Shown one piece after another: positions 34,397 to 43,914 of a stretch of 64,000 bases of DNA. This DNA comes from Rhodothermales bacterium (lineage in GTDB: Bacteria; Bacteroidota; Rhodothermia; Rhodothermales; JAHQVL01). Below the pieces are notes generated by a model. The model was given only the letters and a program-made list of their open reading frames with translations, did not search any database and was not told where the DNA came from. Within the stretch, counting starts at the first letter, position 1. Every line of letters starts with the position of its first letter. The translations under genes and the position numbers were made by a program. The stretch covers positions 124,001 through 188,000 of the forward strand of contig JAWKNW010000008.1 in assembly GCA_041391505.1 (NCBI GenBank). Direction: 5' to 3'.

Positions 34397-35740
34397 ATGA
34401 AAATCGCCATTGTCTCCCAACCCTGGGAAGCCATCAACCAGAAAGCCGTCGGCGCCTCGTCGATCGCCACCATCACCTATCGCCTCGCCCGGGGATTGGC
34501 CGAACAGGACGAGGTGGTCATCTATGCGAAGCGGCGCGAAGGACAGGCGGCGACGGAGCGGGACGACAAGGGGATCCTGTACCGCCGGATCGACACCCGG
34601 ATGGAAAAGAACCTCCTCACCCCGCTGGTGATCGCCGATCGCGTAACCTCTTTTTTCAACCCCCGCATCCCGCTGGTCGCCACGTCGTGGTATTACAAAC
34701 GGTATGCGACCGAGGTGGCGCGCGACATTCACACGCAGGGGTGCGACATCGTGCACCTGCATAACTTCTCCCAGTTCGCCCCGATCATCCGCAAATACAA
34801 CCCGAACGCCAGGATCGTCCTCCACATGCATTGCCAGTGGTTGACGCAGCTGAGCGAGCGGGCGCTGGCGCGCCGGCTGGAGGATGTGGATCTCGTGCTG
34901 GGATGCAGCGACTACATCACCGACGGCGCCCGCGAGCGGTTTCCGCGGTACGCCGGCCGCTTCGCCACGCTGTTCAACGGCGTGCAGATCCCAGAGAAAG
35001 ACCTGCCGCTCGATCCCCGCGCGGCGGATGCGCCCCTCCGCCTGCTGTATGTGGGCCGGCTCTCGCCCGAAAAAGGCGTCCACGTCCTGATCGACGCCTT
35101 CAACCGCATCGCCGAGCAGGTGCCGAACGTCCATCTCGATGTCGTCGGCCCGCCCGGACTGCTGGCATACAACTTCCTCGTCGGCCTCAGCGACGACGAC
35201 AAGACCGCCAACCTCAAGCGGTTTTATGGCCGCTCGCTGTCTGAAAAGATCCGCATCCAGCTGATCGAGAAGGAAAAGAGCTATCTTGCCTACCTGAAAC
35301 GCATCCAGACGCCGGACGCGGCGGCGCGCACCACCTACCACGGCTACGTGCCCCACGGCGAGCGGATGGATGCGTTTTACCGGAACGCCGACCTGTTCGT
35401 CCTGCCTTCGGTGTGCAACGAGGCCTTCGGCATGACGCCGGCGGAAGCCATGGTGTTCGGCGTCCCCTCCGTCGTGGCCCGCTCGGGCGGCGTGGTGGAG
35501 GTGATCGACGAAGGGGTCACCGGAACGGTGGTCGAGCGCGACGACCCGCAGGCCATGGCCGACGCCGTCGTGCGCTTCCTGCGCGACGCGTCGCTCCGCA
35601 CCAGCATGCGCGATGCCTGCCAGAAGCGGGCGCGAGCCCTCTTCGGATGGAACGTGCTCGCCGGCGAGCTGCGCGCCATCTACGCGTCCCTGCTCGCCGA
35701 TGCCCCGCAGACCCGGACGCCCGCGACCCTGGCCTCCTGA
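34397..35740 (+). CDS. Glycosyltransferase family 4
   Basis: A 447-residue GT-B retaining glycosyltransferase that adds a sugar from a nucleotide donor. The N-terminal domain has HLHNFSQFAPI; the C-terminal domain has LLYVGRLSPEKGVHVLIDAFNRIAEQVPNVHLDVVGPPG and the EX7E motif EAFGMTPAEAMVFGVPSVV. The start MKIAIVSQPWEAINQKAVGA at 34397 is family-typical; the upstream in-frame start adds 14 unlikely residues. It heads a plus-strand run with pigL, an unknown gene and FkbM. Confidence 0.92.
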   Translation: MKIAIVSQPWEAINQKAVGASSIATITYRLARGLAEQDEVVIYAKRREGQAATERDDKGILYRRIDTRMEKNLLTPLVIADRVTSFFNPRIPLVATSWYYKRYATEVARDIHTQGCDIVHLHNFSQFAPIIRKYNPNARIVLHMHCQWLTQLSERALARRLEDVDLVLGCSDYITDGARERFPRYAGRFATLFNGVQIPEKDLPLDPRAADAPLRLLYVGRLSPEKGVHVLIDAFNRIAEQVPNVHLDVVGPPGLLAYNFLVGLSDDDKTANLKRFYGRSLSEKIRIQLIEKEKSYLAYLKRIQTPDAAARTTYHGYVPHGERMDAFYRNADLFVLPSVCNEAFGMTPAEAMVFGVPSVVARSGGVVEVIDEGVTGTVVERDDPQAMADAVVRFLRDASLRTSMRDACQKRARALFGWNVLAGELRAIYASLLADAPQTRTPATLAS

Positions 35741-35763
35741 AGGCGACAACGACCCGAAACGGC

Positions 35764-36588
35764 GTGAAAATCCCCAGACGACCTGCATTCGACCAGAAGC
35801 TGCTCCAGCAGGCCCAGCTGCTCCCCTCGGAGGCGCTGGCCCGCCCCGCCATCGTGTTCGCGCCGCATCCCGACGACGAGACCCTCGGCTGCGGCGGAAC
35901 GATCGTGGAGAAGCTCGCCGCCGGCGCGTCGGTCCATGTCGTCTTTATGACCGACGGCAGCCGCTCCCATCGGCACCTGATGGACCCCCGGGAGCTGGGG
36001 CTGCTTCGGGTGGATGAGGCCCGGGCCGCCCTCGCGGCGCTGGGGGTCGATCCGGGCCAGAGCACGTTTTTGATGTATGAGGACCGCCGGCTCGGCCAGA
36101 GCGAGGCGGATGCCGTCTCCCGCGTCCGCGGCCTGATGGATCAGTTCGGCCCTGAGGATGTGTTCATCCCCTACCGGCACGACGTCACGCCGGACCACCT
36201 GGCCACCTGGCGCATCGTGCGCGAAGCCCTTCGCTCATCCAAACGCCCGGTCTGGATCAACGAATACCCGATCTGGCACTGGCATCACTGGCCCTTCATC
36301 AGCCTCCCGCTCACGCTGGAACGCAAGACGCTCCGCGTCTGGCGGGACTCGCTGCTGAACCGTTTCGGCGCCCGTGCCTTCCGGGATTTCCGGACCGCCG
36401 TGTATATCGGCGACGCGCTCGACCGCAAGCGCAACGCCCTGGAGGCTCACGCGAGTCAGGCCCAGCGCCTGAAGGACCGCTGGCCCATTCTGGCGGACGT
36501 CGCCGACGGCGAGTTTCTCGACTGTTTCTTTCAAGCGCATGAGTTCTTCTTCCGATACCGTTATCCTCAGGGACACCTTCGCGGATGA
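35764..36588 (+). CDS. PIG-L family N-acetylglucosamine deacetylase
   Basis: A 274-residue zinc deacetylase that removes N-acetyl groups from glycans. The signature is FAPHPDDETLGCGGTIVEKLAAG near residue 40, where HPDDE provides zinc ligands. A second element is FIPYRHDVTPDHLATWRIV, whose histidine completes the zinc site. The start GTG at 35764 is the best in-frame start after the GT4 stop (23 bp away); earlier in-frame ATGs overlap GT4. The last 50 nt overlap the next gene. Substrate is likely the surface-glycan intermediate of this cluster. Confidence 0.9.
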   Translation: MKIPRRPAFDQKLLQQAQLLPSEALARPAIVFAPHPDDETLGCGGTIVEKLAAGASVHVVFMTDGSRSHRHLMDPRELGLLRVDEARAALAALGVDPGQSTFLMYEDRRLGQSEADAVSRVRGLMDQFGPEDVFIPYRHDVTPDHLATWRIVREALRSSKRPVWINEYPIWHWHHWPFISLPLTLERKTLRVWRDSLLNRFGARAFRDFRTAVYIGDALDRKRNALEAHASQAQRLKDRWPILADVADGEFLDCFFQAHEFFFRYRYPQGHLRG

Positions 36589-38491
36589 CCGCGCTCCCGG
36601 GCGCGTTCGGGAGACCCCGTCCGCCACCGGGCCGCAGCGGCTGGTGCAAGACCTCGACGGCGTGATCGGCATCGATCACGGCGCGCTGCGGTTTGGCTAC
36701 CCGTCGCAGGCCGGCTGGGGGCGCGAATGCCTCGCGTATGGCCCCTTCGAGCGCGAGGCCGGCCTCGCCTTCGGCGTCTTCCTGCTCAACGGCCACCACA
36801 GCTCGCAGTCGCTTCCCCCCGCCAGGCCCTCACTGAAACGAAGCCTTCGCCGGCTCGTCGGCCCGATACTGCATCGCCTCGGGATCCTCGAGGCGCCGCA
36901 GAATCCCCCCGTGCTGCATCACGCGCCAGCGTTGAAGGAGAACCTCGCCGTGGGCTGGTACGGCGACCCCGCCCCGGCGTCGCCCGTCGACGAGGGGCAC
37001 GGCCTGATCGTGCATGCCCTGGGTCCGCGCAACGGCGAACTGTGGGCCTGTGGCCACGAACGCACCCCCCTCGCGGTCGCTTCGGACATCCAGAACATCC
37101 CCCTCTACCTCATCGTCGTGCTGCGCGAGACGGGCGCGGCGTACTACGTGGCCTCGTTGCCGCAGGCGCACGGCTCGACCGCCTTCCCGATGATGCGCCC
37201 GGTCGCCGTCGTAGAGGACGGCGCGGCGCCGGCGTGTTACGCCGTCGTCGCCCAGAGCACGCAGGGCGAGGTCGGATTCCGCATCGAAAGCCGGCTCTAC
37301 GCCGCCAGCATAGCGCGCGTGGAGGCGTTGTCCGCCTGGTGCGGGTCGGCGCATGCCGCCGACCGGGATGGCGAGGCCTGGCGCGCGGGGCGAACGGCCG
37401 CGCGCGGCGGGGACTGGACGGCCGGCGCCGCGGGCGCCCATCCAGCGTTGCTGCTACATCCCGGCGAGGCGACCGGTTTGCTGGCGGCTCGCTGGGAGGG
37501 TCCCCAGGCCGGGCCGCGCGGCGTCGTTCTGCGCTACGCCGGCCCTTCCCGCCATCTGGCCGCCGTCGCCGCGGACGGGCAGTTTCAGCTGATCCGTGCC
37601 GAGGACGGACGCGCGCTGGCCGAGACGCCGCTGGACGACGACCTCCGCGCCCTCCAGATCCTCGACGACGGACGGGAGATCCGCTGTTTTCTGAACGAGG
37701 GGGTCCTGCTCGCCTGCGCGGTGGAACCGGACGACCCCGCGGACGGCGTCGGCATCGTGGGCGGCGGCTGCCGGCGCTTCGAGGCGCACCCGCGCGCCGT
37801 GCCAATTCCGGCGGCCCTGGCGCTGCCCGCGCCCTGGCATCCGCCCGAAGCGGCGCCGGAAACCGCCCCCGCGCTCGACGGACCTGCCGGCCCGCTGGAT
37901 GCCGCGGGCGACTGGGAGCGCTCCATCGGAAAAGGCGTCTTCGAGCGCACGGGCGACGGACGCGTGCGCATCCGCGCCACACGCGAGCGGCCCAACCCGG
38001 GGCGCACCGCCTACACGGTGCCCTGGGCGAACCCCGCCTATGCCGATCTGGAGGTCGAGATCCATCCGCCCGGGACCGAGCGCGGCCAGGACGAACGCGG
38101 CCGGGGCGGCCTCGTCTTCTGGCAGGATCCGGCCAACTACTTCATCATCAACACCTGGCTCGACGATCAATTCGACGGCACCTCCGTGTCGTCCTTTCAC
38201 CGGCTCGACGGGTACGAGGACCCGTTCCGGGCGGTGTGGACCAACGTGGGCCGGCGCATCCGCTGGGGGCGGCCGTACCGGATGCGCGCCCGATTCGACG
38301 GCCTCCGGTACCTGGTCTCGATCGACGACGAGCCCGTGCTCTATCGCTCGCTCCAGGATATCTACCCGGAGATCGCGCCGCTTCGCATCACCCGTGCCGG
38401 CCTCGCGGCCAACTGGGAATGGGGGGATGACACGGGAAGCCTCTTCAGCGGCCTGATCCTGCGGGGTCGTCACGGCGCATCCCCGGGATAA
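36539..38491 (+). CDS. Large unrecognised protein in the glycan cluster
   Basis: A 650-residue protein with no recognised family. It starts at ATG 36539, inside the last 50 nt of the deacetylase gene. No signal peptide or membrane span is visible. The middle region (about 310-430) looks like beta-sandwich sequence and the C-terminal 200 residues (about 445-645) contain GLVFWQDPANYFIINTWLDDQFDG and PYRMRARFDGLRYLVSIDDEPVLYRSL, which resemble a LamG/concanavalin-like or DUF1080-type jelly roll that binds carbohydrate. High alanine and arginine content reflects GC. Gene order suggests a structural or accessory role in polysaccharide assembly; this is inference. Confidence 0.75.
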   Translation: MSSSSDTVILRDTFADDRAPGRVRETPSATGPQRLVQDLDGVIGIDHGALRFGYPSQAGWGRECLAYGPFEREAGLAFGVFLLNGHHSSQSLPPARPSLKRSLRRLVGPILHRLGILEAPQNPPVLHHAPALKENLAVGWYGDPAPASPVDEGHGLIVHALGPRNGELWACGHERTPLAVASDIQNIPLYLIVVLRETGAAYYVASLPQAHGSTAFPMMRPVAVVEDGAAPACYAVVAQSTQGEVGFRIESRLYAASIARVEALSAWCGSAHAADRDGEAWRAGRTAARGGDWTAGAAGAHPALLLHPGEATGLLAARWEGPQAGPRGVVLRYAGPSRHLAAVAADGQFQLIRAEDGRALAETPLDDDLRALQILDDGREIRCFLNEGVLLACAVEPDDPADGVGIVGGGCRRFEAHPRAVPIPAALALPAPWHPPEAAPETAPALDGPAGPLDAAGDWERSIGKGVFERTGDGRVRIRATRERPNPGRTAYTVPWANPAYADLEVEIHPPGTERGQDERGRGGLVFWQDPANYFIINTWLDDQFDGTSVSSFHRLDGYEDPFRAVWTNVGRRIRWGRPYRMRARFDGLRYLVSIDDEPVLYRSLQDIYPEIAPLRITRAGLAANWEWGDDTGSLFSGLILRGRHGASPG

Positions 38492-38541
38492 GGCCATGCC
38501 CCCTTTTGTGAAGACCATCCAGCAGTTTTGGCGTACCAGCC

Positions 38542-39300
38542 ATGAAACGGACACTCACTAACGCCCTGAAACGCGTAGCCTGGCGTTTTTTCAGACGCAT
38601 CCAGCGGGGGCCGGCGGCCGGGCTCCGCTTCGACGCCACCGGCTTCCCCCTCGCGTACGTGCAGGGCACGATGGAGCCGGCGGTCCAGGAAGCGCTCGTC
38701 GCCAACGTGCAGCCCGGACAGGTCGTCTACGACATCGGGGCCAACTGCGGCTTTTTCAGCGTCCTCGCGGCGCGGCTGACCGGGGAGGCTGGCCGGGTTT
38801 ATGCGTTCGAGCCCGTGCCGGACCATATCGACGCCATCCGGCGCAATGCCGAACTCAACCAGTTCGCGCAAATCGTCGTCAAGCCCATGGCGGTCGGCGC
38901 GACGACGGGCGAGGAGGCGCTGGCGATCACCGACCATCCCGGCGGAGCCACGCTGCGGTCCACCGGCATCGTGCCGCCCGACATGCGCGAGTATGTCAAC
39001 GTCTCGGTCGTCTCCATCGACGACCTCCTGATGGCCGGCAAGCTGCCGCCGCCCGATTTCGTCAAGATCGACGTCGAAGGCGCCGAACTGGCGGTGATTC
39101 GCGGCATGAGCACCACGTTGCGCACCATCCGCCCGGTGCTGATCTACGAAGTGGACGCGAACGACCCGAAGGCCTTCGAGGAGCGGTGGGATGCGCTGGA
39201 TCGGGCCGTCGAGGAAGCCGGCTACCGGGTCGAGCGGCTCCCACGCGCGTACACCAAAACCCGCTGGCAGGTCGGCCACTCCATCGCGCGCCCTGCCTGA
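38542..39300 (+). CDS. FkbM-family methyltransferase
   Basis: A 252-residue SAM-dependent methyltransferase, often O-methylating sugars of surface glycans. The SAM motif VVYDIGANCGFFSVLAARL sits near residue 62, followed by RVYAFEPVPDHIDAIRRNAELN. The FkbM motif FVKIDVEGAELAVIRGM is near residue 173. It starts 50 bp after the unknown gene and ends the plus-strand run that began with GT4. It converges with mprF (stop to stop 30 bp). Confidence 0.9.
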   Translation: MKRTLTNALKRVAWRFFRRIQRGPAAGLRFDATGFPLAYVQGTMEPAVQEALVANVQPGQVVYDIGANCGFFSVLAARLTGEAGRVYAFEPVPDHIDAIRRNAELNQFAQIVVKPMAVGATTGEEALAITDHPGGATLRSTGIVPPDMREYVNVSVVSIDDLLMAGKLPPPDFVKIDVEGAELAVIRGMSTTLRTIRPVLIYEVDANDPKAFEERWDALDRAVEEAGYRVERLPRAYTKTRWQVGHSIARPA

Positions 39301-39330
39301 CGGCGGGACGCGCCGCTTACCGCCGCATGG

Positions 39331-41883
39331 CTACCGACCGACCATACCCCGCACCCCCCCGGAAATCAACGTGGACACGTCCATGAGCGCGATGGGCAGA
39401 TCGATGCCGCGACGCAGGGCCAGGTATCGAGTGGACCAGTTGGGGTCGAATTTATCCTTGTATTGCCGCAATCCCTGGAAGTTGTAGAAATGTTCGCCGT
39501 GGCGGAAGACGAACGTCCCGACCTTATTCCAGACCGGCGCGAGGGGACCTACCTCCAGCCCGGACAACGGCGCCATCCCCAGGCTGAACGCGCTGTAGTG
39601 CTGCGTCTGGGCCCACAGGATGAGTTGCACGAACAGGAAGTCCATCACCCCATCGGGGGCCGCCTCGCTGTAACGCATCAGATCCACCGACAGGACTTCC
39701 GTGGACGGGAGCAGGTTGGCAAACGCCACCACCTCGCCGGCGCGCTCGACGACCGCGATGGGGAAGCGACGCAGATAGGCCGCGTCGAAATAACCGAGCG
39801 AGAATCCTTTTTCGCGCGCATGTTTGCTCGCCAGCCAGCTCGACGAGATCCGCTGCAGCTCGTCCACCATCCGGGCGCCCTCTTCCGCCGGCACGACACG
39901 AAACCCGTAGCCCGCCTCGGTTAACGAACGCACCGTGCGTCGCAGGCCTTTCCGGTGCCCGCCCTCCATGCTGAACGAGGCCAGATCGATCCGTCCTTCC
40001 TCGCCCAGCTTGTAGAAGGACATGCCCAGATCCGCACAGACGCCCAGCGACTCCTCACCAATCTGATACAGCACCAACCGGCCTCCCACGCGATCGCAAC
40101 GATCGGCAAAACGCCAGATCAGGTCTTTGCGCGTCTTCGCCGGCCCGATCGGGTCGCCGTACGCGATGAAGCTGCGGCCCTGGACGGCATACATGATAAA
40201 ACCTGTCCGGTCCTCGTCGAACAACACGGATTTGTCGCCCAGCAAAACCAGGTTGCCCTCCGGGTTGGCTGAAGATTGTAGGATGGGCATCGCGGCCTGG
40301 AGCTCATCGGCGGTGGCTGTCGCGGTATGGAGCCGGGATGGATTGAACAGGCGCGTCAAGCCTACCAACAGCAGCGTGGCGGCGACACCCACGCCGGCAC
40401 GGAGAAAGCGGGGCGCACTGGCGTCCAGCTCGAACTGCCACCACAATTCGTGCGCATAGGCCACTTCCCGATAGGCAAAAAACCCCAGCCAGCCTACCGC
40501 GAGGAAGGCCATCGCCACCGCGACGAACCAGCGCATCGAGATCGGCTCCCGATCGAGGCGCGTCGTTCGATAAAAGAGGCTCCTGGCTGGATAAAGCAGC
40601 ACCGCCACGGCACCGAGCAGCAGCGCCTCTTCGTAGTCCAGCCCCCGCAGCAGGCTCAGCACCACGCCGGCGCCGAGCAGGATCAGCGTGGCGTAATAGG
40701 CCGAATCGATGCGCCTCATGATCCCGTACGCCACAAAAAACAGCAGCGTCCCGAGCACGCTCGCCAGGAAATGGGAGGTCTCGATCACGGAGAGCGGCAC
40801 GAGGCGATGCAATTGCGCCATGCGCGCGGAGTCGGCAGGCAGCGCCCCGCCAAAAAGCAGCGCCACGCCGGCCAGAAACACACAAACGGTCAGCACCCTC
40901 AGGAGCACAGGCGACACCCACAGATTCCAGCGTGCTCCGAAGGAAGCCCAGCGCGGCCCGTGCCGGCCGATCTCATGATTGAGCAAGGCCAGCGCCGCCG
41001 CCACGAGCGGGATGACGTAATACAGGGCCCGATACACGAGCAGGGCGCCCACGACCGTGGCTTTGGGGTAGTCGGACTGCAACCCGATCAGCATCAGGGT
41101 ATCGAACACCCCGAGACCGCCGGGCACCGCACTCAGGATGCCCATGAGCTGGGCCGCGAGGTAGATGCTGATCAGCTGGAGATAGGACAGGCTGCCGGAT
41201 GCGGGGAGCAGCGCGTACAGGATGCCGGCGATCAGCGCCATATCGGTCATCCCCAGCGCCAGCTGCCGCCATCGCATGGACCGCTCCGGGATGTGTATCG
41301 CATACCCTCGGATGGTCAGCATCTTCTTTCCAAAAAAACCGAACGCGAGATAGCCCGCGACGAGCGCCACGAGGCCGGCTCCAATGCCCCGCAGCACGTG
41401 CGGCGATGGCGCAAAACGCGCATCGATGAGCGGTGGATCGACGAGGAAGGCCACCCCAGCGAGGCCGGCCAGACCACACCAGAACGTCAGGCTGCCGATC
41501 ATGACGAGCGTTACGATCTCCGGTAGACTCAGGTACCCCTCGCCATAGATGCGATACCGCACGCCACCGCCGGCGAGCAGGTTATGCCCCACGTTGTTTC
41601 CGATCGCATACCCCGCAAACGACGCCAGAAAAACGCGGCTCCGGGGCACCTGCTTCCCGAGATGGCGCAGCGCAAGGAAGTCGTAGCCGATCAGCGTCAG
41701 ATAATTCAGCGCGACCAGGACGCCGGCCAGGATCAGCTTCCACGCCGGCAGCTGGTGTAAATAGGCGAGGATATCGGCCAGTTGGAGCGATTCGAGTTCC
41801 CGAAGAAGCAGGAAGAGCGCGGCCGCAAAGACGATGACGATACCGAGTGGCGCCCAGCGTTTGAGTCGAGAGAGGATCGCCAT
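39331..41883 (-). CDS. mprF: MprF-type phosphatidylglycerol lysyltransferase/flippase
   Basis: An 850-residue bifunctional membrane protein. The N-terminal flippase domain (about 1-320) has LNYLTLIGYDFLALRHLGK, then ASFAGYAIGNNVGHNLLAGGGVRYRIY. More helices follow to about residue 540. The soluble C-terminal DUF2156 domain (about 560-840) has GDPIGPAKTRKDLIWRFADRC and SGLEVGPLAPVWNKVGTFVFRHGEHFYNFQGLRQYKDKFDP WSTRYLA-type sequence. The length is near the 840 residues of Staphylococcus MprF. Start at 41883 (MAILSRLKRW); upstream in-frame ATG 42006 is unlikely. It would add an aminoacyl group to membrane lipid; whether lysine or alanine is not readable. Confidence 0.92.
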   Translation of the reverse strand: MAILSRLKRWAPLGIVIVFAAALFLLLRELESLQLADILAYLHQLPAWKLILAGVLVALNYLTLIGYDFLALRHLGKQVPRSRVFLASFAGYAIGNNVGHNLLAGGGVRYRIYGEGYLSLPEIVTLVMIGSLTFWCGLAGLAGVAFLVDPPLIDARFAPSPHVLRGIGAGLVALVAGYLAFGFFGKKMLTIRGYAIHIPERSMRWRQLALGMTDMALIAGILYALLPASGSLSYLQLISIYLAAQLMGILSAVPGGLGVFDTLMLIGLQSDYPKATVVGALLVYRALYYVIPLVAAALALLNHEIGRHGPRWASFGARWNLWVSPVLLRVLTVCVFLAGVALLFGGALPADSARMAQLHRLVPLSVIETSHFLASVLGTLLFFVAYGIMRRIDSAYYATLILLGAGVVLSLLRGLDYEEALLLGAVAVLLYPARSLFYRTTRLDREPISMRWFVAVAMAFLAVGWLGFFAYREVAYAHELWWQFELDASAPRFLRAGVGVAATLLLVGLTRLFNPSRLHTATATADELQAAMPILQSSANPEGNLVLLGDKSVLFDEDRTGFIMYAVQGRSFIAYGDPIGPAKTRKDLIWRFADRCDRVGGRLVLYQIGEESLGVCADLGMSFYKLGEEGRIDLASFSMEGGHRKGLRRTVRSLTEAGYGFRVVPAEEGARMVDELQRISSSWLASKHAREKGFSLGYFDAAYLRRFPIAVVERAGEVVAFANLLPSTEVLSVDLMRYSEAAPDGVMDFLFVQLILWAQTQHYSAFSLGMAPLSGLEVGPLAPVWNKVGTFVFRHGEHFYNFQGLRQYKDKFDPNWSTRYLALRRGIDLPIALMDVSTLISGGVRGMVGR

Positions 41884-42017
41884 GGATGAGCAGGACAAAA
41901 GGGTGGGGGCGCGAGCTTCGAGGAGCGGGCGTACGGCGGCCGCCCTGGGTACGCAAAGTACATGGCCGGACCTCCTCCTCGCAACAACGAGGTAAACACG
42001 CGCCATCCTGTATAAAT

Positions 42018-42053
42018 GGACCGCCGAGACGCGATGGTCCCGGCGGTCCTTTT
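42018..42053. terminator. GC stem with U-tracts on both sides
   Basis: GGACCGCCG (42018-42026) pairs with CGGCGGTCC (42041-42049). A TTTT run follows on the plus strand, and on the minus strand, ATTTATA. Most likely it ends the minus-strand gene at 42175. The rest of 41884-42174 holds no gene. Confidence 0.7.
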
Positions 42054-42174
42054 GATTGTTACGCCTCGAATAGCACGGGCCGTCCGTGGCAGGGGCGTAT
42101 CTGAACCTTCGGTTTGAATGGACCTTGAATCAGGTTCAGGAGACGGCGCTGGCTGAAGAATTTGTAGAGAGCGC

Positions 42175-42885
42175 CTAGTTCACGGCACCGCCCAGCATAC
42201 GGATGCGGTCTCCGAGTTGATCGATGGTTTCCAGCGCGAGGGGCGTGTTCTGGTTTTCGTTATGTATCATCAGCTCGGCGATTTTTTCCCAGTCGTCTAC
42301 CTGCGCGTACAGGTCGGGATCGGCCGGCCGGCTCCTCATCCGGGCCGCGGCCACGGCGGCATGTTCGTAGTGCAGGAGCGCGGCCTGGAGCGCGAGGCCG
42401 GCGTTCGTCTCCATCGTCGCCTCCATCAACGTGCGGGCGCGCCGCTGATGGTAGTGCGCGATGGCCCGGTGGGCATCAAAAATCGCGCTGTCGAACACCG
42501 AAACCGGCGTCTTCGAGCCCGTTTCCGCCGCCCGGGCGATTTTTTCGAGTTGATCGGCGGCGCTGTAGACTTCGTTCTGCACATCGTCATTTCCTTCGCC
42601 GGCGTCGACGCGCATCAAAGAAGCCGCCCGGGTGAGTTCTTCGGCGGCGACGGTCAGATTCCCCAGGTTGCTGTTGTCCCGCGAGCGCTCGAGCAGGTAG
42701 TCGAGCAGGTAGCGGACCTGATTAAAATCCGATGCCGGGACGGTGAGCGTGAGGTAGCCCTCGTCATGACCCGCCGCCTCGCGGCGAGCCGGGTCCCGTG
42801 GTGTTTCTTCCAGCGTCTGGCCCCATGCGGGACTCGTCAGCGCCAGATACATCGTGAACAGAAGTACGATAGGGGTGCGTTTCAT
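42175..42885 (-). CDS. Secreted helical protein, function unknown
   Basis: A 236-residue protein with signal peptide (LALTSPAWGQ). The mature part is almost entirely predicted alpha-helical (LTRAASLMRVDAGEGNDDVQNEV, AIFDAHRAIAHYHQRRARTLMEATMETNAGLALQAALLHYEHAAVAAARM). The pattern of Ala-rich helices carrying His is reminiscent of YfdX-like or cytochrome-like helical bundles, but no motif confirms this. It is downstream of a second helical lipoprotein (42982) by about 96 bp and the two may act together. I do not recognise the family. Confidence 0.7.
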   Translation of the reverse strand: MKRTPIVLLFTMYLALTSPAWGQTLEETPRDPARREAAGHDEGYLTLTVPASDFNQVRYLLDYLLERSRDNSNLGNLTVAAEELTRAASLMRVDAGEGNDDVQNEVYSAADQLEKIARAAETGSKTPVSVFDSAIFDAHRAIAHYHQRRARTLMEATMETNAGLALQAALLHYEHAAVAAARMRSRPADPDLYAQVDDWEKIAELMIHNENQNTPLALETIDQLGDRIRMLGGAVN

Positions 42886-42981
42886 AAGTCTATCACCTCG
42901 CCACGCGTTGTGGCCTCTGGTTGGGGGTCTCCTCGCCGGGCGAGCAGACCCGTCGTGAGAAAAAGTGGGCGGAAATCGCCC

Positions 42982-43734
42982 TCAGTCCGGCGCGGTCTCC
43001 TCGAAAAAGGGCCGCAACCGGTTCAGATCGTCACGGGTGCTTTCGATCCGTGCGGTGATGTGCTGGCGATCGTCGGGGCGATGCTCCGCGAGGCTGCGGC
43101 CGATCGCCTCGAGATCGATCACCACTCCGTGCAGGTCGGGATGCGCATCGTCGGTGAACTGTTCGTTGGCGTCGTTGAGGAAGACGCCGGCAGTATTCAG
43201 CTGAAAGGCGGTCGCCTCGTCGGTTTCCTTCCGCTGCCACACCTCCAGCGCCTGCTGGACGTGAAATTCCGCCAGCGCGAAGTAGGCGTAGGCGAGCGCG
43301 TGGTCGACCGTCTGCGGCTTGAGGCTCGGCCCAAACTGTTCGCGTTCGACCAGCCGTATGAGGACGCGCGCGCTGCGCTCGAGGTCGGCTTTCGCCTCGC
43401 CGCTCGCTTCGGCCGCGCGCCGGTTCAGGAGTTCGGCCGACTCCCGGAGGGGGGCAATCGCCAGGGCGTACTGGCCGCCGTCGACGTTGGCGCGCGCTTC
43501 GTGCAGGTGGCGGCGAGCCAGATTGGAGGCATGGAGCCCCACATCGGCATCGGAAGCGGCGGCGATCGGCAAGGCCTCCTCGGCGGTGGCCGGGTCCGGG
43601 ACGGCGGTTTGATCCGTGCATCCGGTCAGCGTCAGCACCACCAGCAGGGCGGTCGCCAGCCCGATGGACCGGGCACGCGGGGTGAAAGGCGTCGTAGCGA
43701 CGATTGGGCGGGGAATCCTGGGGGAAATGTACAT
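42982..43734 (-). CDS. Helical lipoprotein, function unknown
   Basis: A 250-residue protein with lipobox VLTLTGC at about residue 39. The mature part is helical with TPR-like spacing: LARRHLHEARANVDGGQYALAIAPLRESAELLNRRAAEASGEAKADLERSA and HALAYAYFALAEFHVQQALEVWQRKET. The overall composition resembles the protein at 42175, suggesting paralogues or a functional pair. No family recognised. Confidence 0.7.
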   Translation of the reverse strand: MYISPRIPRPIVATTPFTPRARSIGLATALLVVLTLTGCTDQTAVPDPATAEEALPIAAASDADVGLHASNLARRHLHEARANVDGGQYALAIAPLRESAELLNRRAAEASGEAKADLERSARVLIRLVEREQFGPSLKPQTVDHALAYAYFALAEFHVQQALEVWQRKETDEATAFQLNTAGVFLNDANEQFTDDAHPDLHGVVIDLEAIGRSLAEHRPDDRQHITARIESTRDDLNRLRPFFEETAPD

Positions 43735-43914
43735 GGCACAGGCTCCGTTCGTGACACATCGAGCGCGGTCACCGAGCGCGGCACGGAAGCCTGTTTATGC
43801 GGTTCGCATCCTGTCGCGATCAGCGCACGCTCATGGGGCAGGAACGAATGGCCGGGCCGGATCGTGTCCCGGCTTCATGAGAACCTTCTTATCAAACGCG
43901 CCGATCGGGGGCCA

